Shown: positions 57,207 through 64,000 of the stretch, piece by piece
How the letters are laid out: each line of letters begins with the position of its first letter
Position numbering within the stretch: position 1 is the stretch's first letter
IMG/VR virus record: IMGVR_UViG_3300034105_004543
Coordinates: 1-64,000 of that record
Reading direction: 5' to 3' (one strand)
DNA: 64,000 bases
Source of the DNA: a virus
Notes under the pieces: generated by a model
Database searches by the model: none
What the model saw: only the letters and a program-made list of their open reading frames with translations
What the model was told of the DNA's origin: nothing
Program-made: the position numbers and the translations under genes

Positions 57207-58748
57207 ATGACGGAAAAGGATATAAAAATAAATTCTATAGCTCTCAATAACATCAAACTTGATGAGATGATTATGGTTGATAATGCGGATGGTTCGGAAG
57301 ATCCTAATATTAAGAGGGAAACTAATTCCTCCGCAGAAAAAGCTACTGGTCTAAATTCTCCATTTGTTGTTATTAACGGATATAGCGTTTCCAGATACAT
57401 GCGAAATTTCAGCTTGGACCTTTGCGGATTTATCCCAGTTATAAAATTTACTTTTGCCGCAGCGGATACTATATTTATGTCAGTAAATTATCCCAAGGAT
57501 GGTGATATAGTTTCTGTTTATATAAGATCAGCAGACAATTATTATAAACCATTTAGAATGGATTTTTTAATACTTAGTGTGCTAGGTGACGTTTCCAGTG
57601 CATATTCGGAGAGAGGAACAGATCCGGAGGGTGAATATTTTAGATTTAGTATTGTTGCTGAATGCTATATTCCTGGTTTATATAAGCAGAGAATAAAAGC
57701 ATTTCCTAATATTCCTTCGATTGATGCTTTGTTAGAGGTGTCACAGGAACTGAATTTAGGATTCTCTACCAACGACAAATCCACTAATGATATAATGTCA
57801 TGGATCTGTCCTAATTATTCATACTATGACTTTATACAGGAAGTTTCAATTAGGGCATATAAGGATGATGAAACAAGTTTTTATGATTGCTGGATAGATT
57901 CTTATTATAACTTGAATTTTGTAAATTTAGGCTCACAATTTTCTTTTGAAGGTATATCTAAAGAAACAGCTTATTTTACTCCTGGGTATACGCCTGATGG
58001 AATAAAGGTTGATGCTGCTGTTCCCGGAACACCAGCTCCAAAAACAGAAGCTGTTCCATTGGTTCTAACAAACTTTGCTGGTTCCAATATAACCCCATTT
58101 TTTATAAATGGTTATACATTAACATCCAGAGCCGGTAATAATTCAAATTCTATGGGTTATGTAACTAATATAGGATTCTATGATGATATAGATCAGAAGG
58201 TTGATCCGAAAGAAAAATATGTAAAATATAATATCGAGTCATTAACGACCGATGTAGTTTCCACCGGTATAATGTTACAAAAAGGTAGGGTTAGAAGTTC
58301 GGATTATAAGGAAGAAACAAGATCAGAGTGGTTAGGTGTCCTTAATAGATTTTCAGATGGCTCTGGTGTACATCAAAATTATTTGCATTCAAAATTTCAG
58401 AATTTAATAAATATTAATGATGTAACAAAAATAACATTAGAAGTTGAGATTTCGACATATTATCCGGGTATAATAAGGGGACAAGTTATACCAGTTTCTA
58501 TATATGTTACCAAATCTGGTAATAGACAACAGAACGTTGGACAGGTTCCAAATAATAAACCAAACAACACAAGTACACCAACTCTGGATTCGTTCCTTTC
58601 CGGTAATTATGTTGTTATGGGAATGGAAGTTACCTGGTCATCCACAGGTAAGATGCGGGAAAAATTGATATTATCTAAGAGAACATGGCAGGCTAATTCG
58701 TCTGGTCCGGTTCAAAGATCTTTCCCTAATAATATAGTGAATAAATAA
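57207..58748 (+). CDS. Baseplate hub protein (gp27-like)
   Basis: 513 residues. Hub-type pattern: an N-terminal tube-like barrel (YSVSRYMRNFSLDLCGFIPV, IKFTFAAADTIF, GDIVSVYIRS), then STNDIMSWICPNYSYYDFIQ and a segment SFYDCWIDSYYNLNFVNL, where hub proteins read out a helper domain before a second barrel. The last barrel has LEVEISTYYPGIIRGQVIPV and a MGMEVTWSSTGKMREKLIL end. T4 gp27 is 391 aa. It should sit on top of the spike gene product encoded at 61214 and under the tube. Confidence 0.55.
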   Translation: MTEKDIKINSIALNNIKLDEMIMVDNADGSEDPNIKRETNSSAEKATGLNSPFVVINGYSVSRYMRNFSLDLCGFIPVIKFTFAAADTIFMSVNYPKDGDIVSVYIRSADNYYKPFRMDFLILSVLGDVSSAYSERGTDPEGEYFRFSIVAECYIPGLYKQRIKAFPNIPSIDALLEVSQELNLGFSTNDKSTNDIMSWICPNYSYYDFIQEVSIRAYKDDETSFYDCWIDSYYNLNFVNLGSQFSFEGISKETAYFTPGYTPDGIKVDAAVPGTPAPKTEAVPLVLTNFAGSNITPFFINGYTLTSRAGNNSNSMGYVTNIGFYDDIDQKVDPKEKYVKYNIESLTTDVVSTGIMLQKGRVRSSDYKEETRSEWLGVLNRFSDGSGVHQNYLHSKFQNLININDVTKITLEVEISTYYPGIIRGQVIPVSIYVTKSGNRQQNVGQVPNNKPNNTSTPTLDSFLSGNYVVMGMEVTWSSTGKMREKLILSKRTWQANSSGPVQRSFPNNIVNK

Positions 58749-58763
58749 AATAATTGAAAGCCA

Positions 58764-61211
58764 TTGGGAGCAACAGATAAAGAGAGAAGTTTATTTCTAA
58801 AAGGATTTAAACTTTCTAAGCAAGGTCAATATGAAGATCCAACATATTTAGGATTTAAGATTGTTATAGATTTTGGAAATCTACCTATAAATGGCGAGGA
58901 CGGATTACCTCCTAGTCCACTCTTTAGAGAAACAAGTTATAATAACGATAGAGGTAATGATTTCTTTGGTAGGAATCCATTTGGACAGGAACAATACGAT
59001 TTTAGGACCCAAACAAATACCTCTTTCTATAGTGCTATAAGCTATTTGGAGGAGAGAGAAGCTGACTTTAGCAATTCTGGTGGTAAAAGAGCGGATATGT
59101 TAAAGCAATTCAAAAACACATTCAATGATTTATTAACAAATTCCCCTTGGTTTATACAATCGATAACTGGTCTGGATGAGCTTATGAAGGTTCCTAGAGG
59201 TGGATATCAAACGCAATCCGAGACATCATCGGTATTTAATGTTCAAAGAACAATGGGCAAAACCTTAACTTTTAATACTTTGGAATCTATGAATCTTAGG
59301 GTAACAGCTATGGCAGACCTTTATAACCAAGCAACTTTCGATTATGATTTTATGCGTGAACTTGTACCAAGGAATCTTAGAAAATTTACGATGTACATAT
59401 TTGTTTCTGAGATAAGAAACTTCTTTAAGACCTCGAGATTACTAGGGTCATCAACAGCTTTAACAGCACTAGACGGCTTATCTTCCCTGCTGGCTTCTGG
59501 TAATAACCCAGGAACCAATATCGCTTCTTCAACCAACGTCGCTCAAGAACAAAATAAAACTTTTAGTAATGGTGGTCCAGGTAATATAAATCCTGCCAGT
59601 CCTTTTAACGCCTTCGTTGGTAATATATTTAATCAAGCTGGACTTGATAATGATTTTTCTTTATTGAAAAATCAACAGGACCAATCTGGTATAAAGCCTA
59701 TGCTTGTTTTTGAATGTAAAAATTGTGAATTTGACTTCAGTGAAAGTACACCCATACAGAATCAATTGTATGCTGGTACCAATCAAGGTAGTGCCACTCC
59801 AGAAGCACAGAAGTTTAAAATACATGTTGGTAAAGTGAGAATGAGAAACCAATATCCTAATATAAGATCGGACGGTAAACCATTAATCCTTGGTGATAGC
59901 TGGGATTCCGCTAGATCATCCGTCCAAAAATCTCCTCCCGCTGACATAAATGATATATTAAGTGTAGGTGGTGAATTACTAACAAATTTTGTAAGTAATT
60001 CATTGAATGACCTTATAAATGAAGGTGTTACAAATCTTGCTAAAAATTTGGAGGGAATAGATAAGGCAATTTTAGGTAATGCATATAGTTTCAACCCAAG
60101 CGAGCTTTTGTCAAATCTTTCATTCAACAGTGCTCAGGATTTTCTTTCCCAACTAGGAGGAGCAAATATAGGAATAACCAAAACAACACTACCGAATCCG
60201 CAATCGATGGGTCTTGGTGGTCCTCCAAATAGGGTTTATAATTCACCCTCTGGTGATGCTTATCCAAAATCACCCGGAGGTGATCTTGGTCTTCCGCAAA
60301 GAATCTATAATGCACCTTCCGATGATGCTTATCCAAAATCACCTGGTGATGACCTTGGTCTTCCGCAGAGAGTTTACCCAGCTCCTGTTGGAGATGTATA
60401 TTCAGAATCACCTGGACCTGATTTAGGTTTGCCCGATAGAATCTATCCTGCTCCTGTAGGTGACGAATACCCAACATCACCAGGATCTGATCTTGGATCT
60501 CCGGATAGAATCTATCCGCCAACGACAGGTGACGAATACCCAACATCACCAGGATCTGATCTTGGATCTCCGGATAGAATCTATCCGCCAACGACAGGTG
60601 ACGAATACCCAACATCACCAGGATCTGATTTAGGTGCACCTGATAGGACATATCCGCCAACGACAGGAGACGAATACCCAACATCACCAGGATCTGATCT
60701 TGGATCTCCAGATAGAATCTATCCGCCAACGACGGGTGACGAGTATATTAAATCACCAGGACCCGATTTAGGTGCACCTTCACGAATATACAAATCTCCA
60801 AGTGGTGATGAATACCCAGGATCACCAGGACCTGACTTAGGTTTACCCGGTAGAATTTATAAGAATGCTTCTGGCGATGAATACGTGGGATCACCAGGAC
60901 CTGATTTAGGTTTACCCAACAGATCATATGAAGGTGTAAATGAAAATGTGTACCCGAATCAAGGGGTTGTTTCCGCTAATGGAAGATTGATAAACGAGAA
61001 TAATAGTTTTCAACAATCACCAGGAAGTGTTTATACTTCACCACCGATAAACACAAACCCAATATCAAGGGGAGATATGGGTAAAATATATCCACCCACA
61101 AGCGGGGACTTTTCTTTAGAAACACCACTAAATCTCGGGAACCTAAAGCCACATACTAAATATAATATAAGTACTGATGGATTTAATGGTGATATAAATG
61201 ATTTTGAATAA
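58764..61211 (+). CDS. Baseplate protein with 23-residue Pro/Gly/Asp repeats
   Basis: 815 residues from a TTG start (no ATG until well inside). Residues 1-~330 are a folded structural domain (LGFKIVIDFGNL, LVPRNLRKFTMYIFVSEIRN), and ~330-500 continue with PMLVFECKNCEFDFSEST. From residue 500 to 729 there are ten consecutive 23-residue units of the type YPTSPGSDLGSPDRIYPPTT plus GDE. The repeats are Pro/Gly/Asp/Tyr-rich, without hydrophobic core, and probably form an extended stalk or calcium-binding sheath. It is placed between hub and spike genes. The folded part looks like a tube or baseplate family, but I cannot name it. Confidence 0.55.
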   Translation: MGATDKERSLFLKGFKLSKQGQYEDPTYLGFKIVIDFGNLPINGEDGLPPSPLFRETSYNNDRGNDFFGRNPFGQEQYDFRTQTNTSFYSAISYLEEREADFSNSGGKRADMLKQFKNTFNDLLTNSPWFIQSITGLDELMKVPRGGYQTQSETSSVFNVQRTMGKTLTFNTLESMNLRVTAMADLYNQATFDYDFMRELVPRNLRKFTMYIFVSEIRNFFKTSRLLGSSTALTALDGLSSLLASGNNPGTNIASSTNVAQEQNKTFSNGGPGNINPASPFNAFVGNIFNQAGLDNDFSLLKNQQDQSGIKPMLVFECKNCEFDFSESTPIQNQLYAGTNQGSATPEAQKFKIHVGKVRMRNQYPNIRSDGKPLILGDSWDSARSSVQKSPPADINDILSVGGELLTNFVSNSLNDLINEGVTNLAKNLEGIDKAILGNAYSFNPSELLSNLSFNSAQDFLSQLGGANIGITKTTLPNPQSMGLGGPPNRVYNSPSGDAYPKSPGGDLGLPQRIYNAPSDDAYPKSPGDDLGLPQRVYPAPVGDVYSESPGPDLGLPDRIYPAPVGDEYPTSPGSDLGSPDRIYPPTTGDEYPTSPGSDLGSPDRIYPPTTGDEYPTSPGSDLGAPDRTYPPTTGDEYPTSPGSDLGSPDRIYPPTTGDEYIKSPGPDLGAPSRIYKSPSGDEYPGSPGPDLGLPGRIYKNASGDEYVGSPGPDLGLPNRSYEGVNENVYPNQGVVSANGRLINENNSFQQSPGSVYTSPPINTNPISRGDMGKIYPPTSGDFSLETPLNLGNLKPHTKYNISTDGFNGDINDFE
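60261..60950 (+). repeat. Ten 69-bp coding repeats
   Basis: Ten exact-length 69-bp units, each encoding 23 residues. Units 4, 5 and 7 encode identical peptides, and neighbours 4 and 5 are almost or fully identical at DNA level, showing recent expansion. Outer units are more diverged. Confidence 0.93.
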
Positions 61212-61213
61212 TT

Positions 61214-61891
61214 ATGCCTAGTGAAAAAACATACCTTGGACAGATAGTTGATATTAACGATCCTCTTAAGCAGGGAAGAGCCAGAGTTTCTGTATTTGGG
61301 TTGTTCGATGATTTAGCAGTTGAGAATATACCCTGGGCGGAACAAAATTCGTGTTTATCTTTTGGTGCCAATTATGGTGGCGGTAATATAACAGTTCCTA
61401 GATTGGGTGCTGTTGTATCTGTTCATTTTGAGGAGGAAAACTACTATAAGATAACATACGATTATATAAAGGAGCAATCCCATGATATTGCTGCCGAATT
61501 GCAAGAAGAAAATTCATACGAGGGAACGCAGTCTCTAGTTTATGATGGTGAAGCTCTCCCTGGTGCGCTTAAGATAATATACACTAGAAAGAAGGGTCTT
61601 GTCATATCCCTTGGCGATGCTAAGGTTCAATTGGATACACAAAATGGTGGTGAGCTTAGAATCGTTGTTAAAATGGGAGAGGATGAGATACGGATGGAAA
61701 AAAAGAAAGTAATCGTAAAGTGTGAAAATATAGAACTTGGAGAAGGTGCTATAGAAAAGCTAGTTAAAGGTAGTACTTTCTTAAAATATTTCAATACCCA
61801 CACGCACCCGACCGGAGTAGGTCCATCTGGAACACCCATTGTTAAAATGACTGATAAACAGCACCTAAGTCAGGTATCAAAAACTAAATAA
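61214..61891 (+). CDS. Central spike protein, gp5/gpV-type, no lysozyme domain
   Basis: 225 residues. The N-terminal OB-fold: YLGQIVDINDPLKQGRARVS, VENIPWAEQ, PRLGAVVSVHFEE, as in T4 gp5 and gpV-type spikes. Residues ~105-190 are a short beta-helix (VISLGDAKVQLDTQNGGELR, KMGEDEIRMEKKKVIVKCEN). The end has FNTHTHPTGVGPSGTPI, an HxH metal-binding tip typical of membrane-piercing spikes. T4 gp5 carries a lysozyme domain between OB-fold and helix, absent here, so wall digestion must be supplied by another protein. Confidence 0.82.
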   Translation: MPSEKTYLGQIVDINDPLKQGRARVSVFGLFDDLAVENIPWAEQNSCLSFGANYGGGNITVPRLGAVVSVHFEEENYYKITYDYIKEQSHDIAAELQEENSYEGTQSLVYDGEALPGALKIIYTRKKGLVISLGDAKVQLDTQNGGELRIVVKMGEDEIRMEKKKVIVKCENIELGEGAIEKLVKGSTFLKYFNTHTHPTGVGPSGTPIVKMTDKQHLSQVSKTK

Positions 61892-61893
61892 TA

Positions 61894-63747
61894 ATGGCAG
61901 CAGATTGGGTAACATTCATAACTAAGGTTAGTGATAAATTGGGATCTCAGTCCATTAAATCCTATGATGAAATGGCGGATTTTCTTAAAAAGGAATACAT
62001 CTCTGCGACAGTTGGTAAAGCGGCATCACCCTATGGGGAAATCCACGTCAAGGGAAAGGATAAAGTCATGTTGGATGGTTTTAAAAAGGGATTTAAGATG
62101 CTTTATGAGAAGGGCGATCTATCATTTGAGGATAAGCAAACAAATCCAGAATACGCAGATTTAGATGTGCAGCCACCTACTGTAGATATATCGGATGCTG
62201 CGGATCAGGTGGAACTTGATTTTAGAGATTGGACTGATACAAACAAAGCGACAATACCAGATTTTACATATTCACAATTTTTTTCCCAATATCCAAATTT
62301 TCCCGCTGATAGGAATCAAGCAGTTATAGAGATAGCTAGAAAAATATTGCATCAATTTGATGGTACTGGTTCATATTTGCAATGGATGTATTCCTTGAGA
62401 ACAGGAGCATACAGTAACTGGGGAAATTTAATAATGGATCAGGTGGTGAAATTAATAAAATCTGAAGTTGATCGTCCTCTTCAGCCCGGGGATCTTGTTA
62501 GAGGTTATGCGAAGTATAGGAACGCCGACACAATATATTTTGTTAAAACGATCGACGGTGGTATTAATGCAAGCTCATATACCACAACCGAACCTTCTGG
62601 ATTCAACAGCGGCTTTGGAAATTTCACAAACCAATCGAGTTTAAAATTGAAAGATGCATTTAATTTAATAAAGGGTGATGTGAATGTAGATAGCATGGAC
62701 CTTACTAGTTCAGCTATCGGTGTTACTAATAAAGAAAAATACCCCCTTGATAGAAGTGATCTTGTGGAGGGAAAAATTGTATCCGTATCTGGTTTGGATG
62801 GAGCTAAAACAACAAAAATATCAATTTTTAGTAAGCAGTATAATAGAACTTTAATAAAGACACTAATTCCAGGAACTATAAACAGAAAGCTAGATGTGAA
62901 GGAGATTGCTGCAAATTTGCCCTCAGTTTTACTAAGTGATAAATTATTACAAGAACAACATTATGCAAATCCAAAAAAAATACCTGATTATCTTACCGCT
63001 GAATTTATAACCACTTTTACATACTCTGCTAAATATGATACTAAGTATTTGAAGGCCTGGCTGGGGTCAAATAATCTTTCGGATTCAATCATAAAGAAAA
63101 TAGAATCTGAATTTGATGATTCATATCAGTATGCTGATGAAATATTTGGCTTATTTTCTAATAATCTTGCAAGAAGTGGATTTTTTACTAGAAATATAAA
63201 TTATCTGGGTGGAAATCAGTCAAATATAAATTATAAATTCAATTTTAATTCAGAAAAGCAACGACGCGATCGAAATAAAAGAATCGAATATGGAGCGGAG
63301 GAGGAAAGATACAGAAATCTTAAAATTAGATGGATCAATGAGATAGCTGAGGAAGCTAGAAAAAACTCAGATCTAGATAAGCCCGAGGATCCTTATGATG
63401 TTATGGCTAAAGGGGTACTTGATTATTGGAAATCTTGTGCACAAAAACCACTATCAAAGGAACCCGCTGCTCCACCGTGTGTTATTTCCCTTCCGCAAGG
63501 TGGTCTTTACGTTCCTATATATTATGGAAGCCAGACAATGCTTGGTAATAATATGAGAAGAGCTTTCAATACAGGAAAAAGATTTAATGAACCATTCGAA
63601 AAACCAATTGCTTCCAAATTGGTAGCATCAGCCCTTGCCTATTCTTTTGGTATGCATTTGCTCGAATTAAAATTCATTTATCGTGGTGGTATACCTGGTC
63701 CGAATGGTCCAGTTCCTATGATTGGCTTTATACCGCTCGTCTACTAA
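61894..63747 (+). CDS. Large baseplate/virion protein
   Basis: 617 residues. The N-terminal part is helical (KSYDEMADFLKKEYI), and residues ~140-210 (FTYSQFFSQYPNFPADRNQA, VIEIARKILHQFDG) are ordered. The C-terminal ~75 residues have GGLYVPIYYGSQTMLGNNMR, RAFNTGK and a helix ALAYSFGMHLLELKFIYRGG. It starts 2 bases after the spike gene, so it is probably a baseplate component. No signal peptide or catalytic motif. Not recognised by family. Confidence 0.5.
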   Translation: MAADWVTFITKVSDKLGSQSIKSYDEMADFLKKEYISATVGKAASPYGEIHVKGKDKVMLDGFKKGFKMLYEKGDLSFEDKQTNPEYADLDVQPPTVDISDAADQVELDFRDWTDTNKATIPDFTYSQFFSQYPNFPADRNQAVIEIARKILHQFDGTGSYLQWMYSLRTGAYSNWGNLIMDQVVKLIKSEVDRPLQPGDLVRGYAKYRNADTIYFVKTIDGGINASSYTTTEPSGFNSGFGNFTNQSSLKLKDAFNLIKGDVNVDSMDLTSSAIGVTNKEKYPLDRSDLVEGKIVSVSGLDGAKTTKISIFSKQYNRTLIKTLIPGTINRKLDVKEIAANLPSVLLSDKLLQEQHYANPKKIPDYLTAEFITTFTYSAKYDTKYLKAWLGSNNLSDSIIKKIESEFDDSYQYADEIFGLFSNNLARSGFFTRNINYLGGNQSNINYKFNFNSEKQRRDRNKRIEYGAEEERYRNLKIRWINEIAEEARKNSDLDKPEDPYDVMAKGVLDYWKSCAQKPLSKEPAAPPCVISLPQGGLYVPIYYGSQTMLGNNMRRAFNTGKRFNEPFEKPIASKLVASALAYSFGMHLLELKFIYRGGIPGPNGPVPMIGFIPLVY

Positions 63748-63779
63748 AAAATCCTGCAATTTAAAGGAACTAAAGATGT

Positions 63780-63788
63780 GATATATAG
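63780..63788 (+). promoter_or_regulatory. Putative late promoter box, GATATATAG
   Basis: Lies in the 83-base gap before the last gene; its end is 43 bases before ATG 63831, a longer leader than at other boxes. Confidence 0.45.
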
Positions 63789-63830
63789 TATAATTAATAG
63801 TAATGTATAATCATCTAAAAACTAAAAAAA

Positions 63831-64000
63831 ATGAATTCAGATTTCTTAGAAAATTTTGAATGGGAGCTACCTAACGGATTATCCCTCAATTCTAAAATCA
63901 AATCACCGGCAGGATCTAGAATATATTGCCACGAACCTTACGCTGAGGAGCTAGCGAAACTTTATTTTTCGAGTAATGATAAATTTGAGGGCGGATCTAA
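63831..64000 (+). CDS. Start of a gene running off the window
   Basis: ATG follows an A-rich leader (ACTAAAAAAA) and the frame is open to the edge: 56 residues beginning MNSDFLENFEWELPNGLSLN, with PAGSRIYCHEPYAEELAKLY. No function can be assigned from this part. Confidence 0.6.
   Translation, partial: MNSDFLENFEWELPNGLSLNSKIKSPAGSRIYCHEPYAEELAKLYFSSNDKFEGGS

Noticed and set aside
60124-60729. 201-residue open frame on the minus strand across the 69-bp repeats
   Set aside because: It is the antisense reading of the repetitive plus-strand gene; its own repeats mirror the coding repeat, and there is no leader or promoter.
60261-60950. Regularly spaced repeats resembling a CRISPR array
   Set aside because: The 69-bp units are continuous coding DNA in one reading frame with no unique spacers. 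The 42-bp repeats at 37741-38286 are rejected as CRISPR for the same reason.

Overview
The window is part of the genome of a large, AT-rich, contractile-tailed bacteriophage with a T4-type core. Recognisable T4-family genes, using T4 gene names, are both terminase subunits (16, 17), tail sheath (18), tail tube (19, two copies), portal (20, two copies), prohead protease (21), major capsid protein (23), head-completion nuclease (4), DNA ligase (30), clamp loader (44 and probably 62), RNase H-type 5'-nuclease (rnh) and a late sigma factor (55). The host is most likely a Bacteroidota (Flavobacteriia-like) bacterium. Start codons sit behind A-rich leaders without clear Shine-Dalgarno sequences, and several metabolic genes are preceded by the Bacteroidota -7 element TAnnTTTG. 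TAA, TAG and TGA all act as stops, so the genetic code is standard. Nearly everything is on the + strand with very tight packing; the exceptions are a GIY-YIG homing endonuclease and one unknown gene.

Layout. 1-4.9 kb: end of a large virion protein, then small and large terminase. 5-12.6 kb: sheath, two tubes, a T4_baseplate-type protein with an overlapping small gene, and a tape-measure-like protein. 12.6-18 kb: dCMP deaminase, an ECF-like sigma factor, a PD-(D/E)XK nuclease, two small membrane proteins and a tandem pair of paralogous beta-rich proteins. 18-25 kb: an 853-residue protein with a probable -1 frameshift extension, a gp55-like late sigma factor, gp4 and two adjacent portal genes. 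25-33 kb: replication and repair (ligase, clamp loader, guanylate-kinase-like enzyme, 5'-nuclease, UvdE-like protein, DnaQ-type exonuclease), interrupted by the GIY-YIG gene. 33-42.4 kb: nucleotidyltransferase, a large E/K-rich protein, a protease fused to a scaffold-like repeat domain, major capsid protein and a second homing endonuclease. 42.5-54.7 kb: a coiled-coil and unknown-protein cluster, containing a P-loop kinase, asparagine synthetase and a Nudix hydrolase. 54.7-64 kb: baseplate module (tube-junction-like protein, LysM-like protein, gp27-like hub, a 23-residue-repeat protein, OB-fold spike, others).

How it fits together. Two promoter classes are visible. TAnnTTTG boxes precede the deaminase, ligase, exonuclease and kinase/asparagine synthetase genes and would be read by host polymerase. 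An intergenic box GATATATA precedes mainly virion genes and looks like a late promoter read through the gp55 homologue (and/or the ECF-like factor). Around the protease and capsid genes, at least six proteins begin with a T4-like capsid-targeting peptide ending in (L/I)NE or a similar Glu site, and more carry such sites elsewhere. The capsid and protease-scaffold proteins carry the same site. This suggests a set of internal head proteins that are packaged and trimmed by the prohead protease. No intergenic gap exceeds about 110 bases, and I saw no tRNA gene, IS element or CRISPR array.
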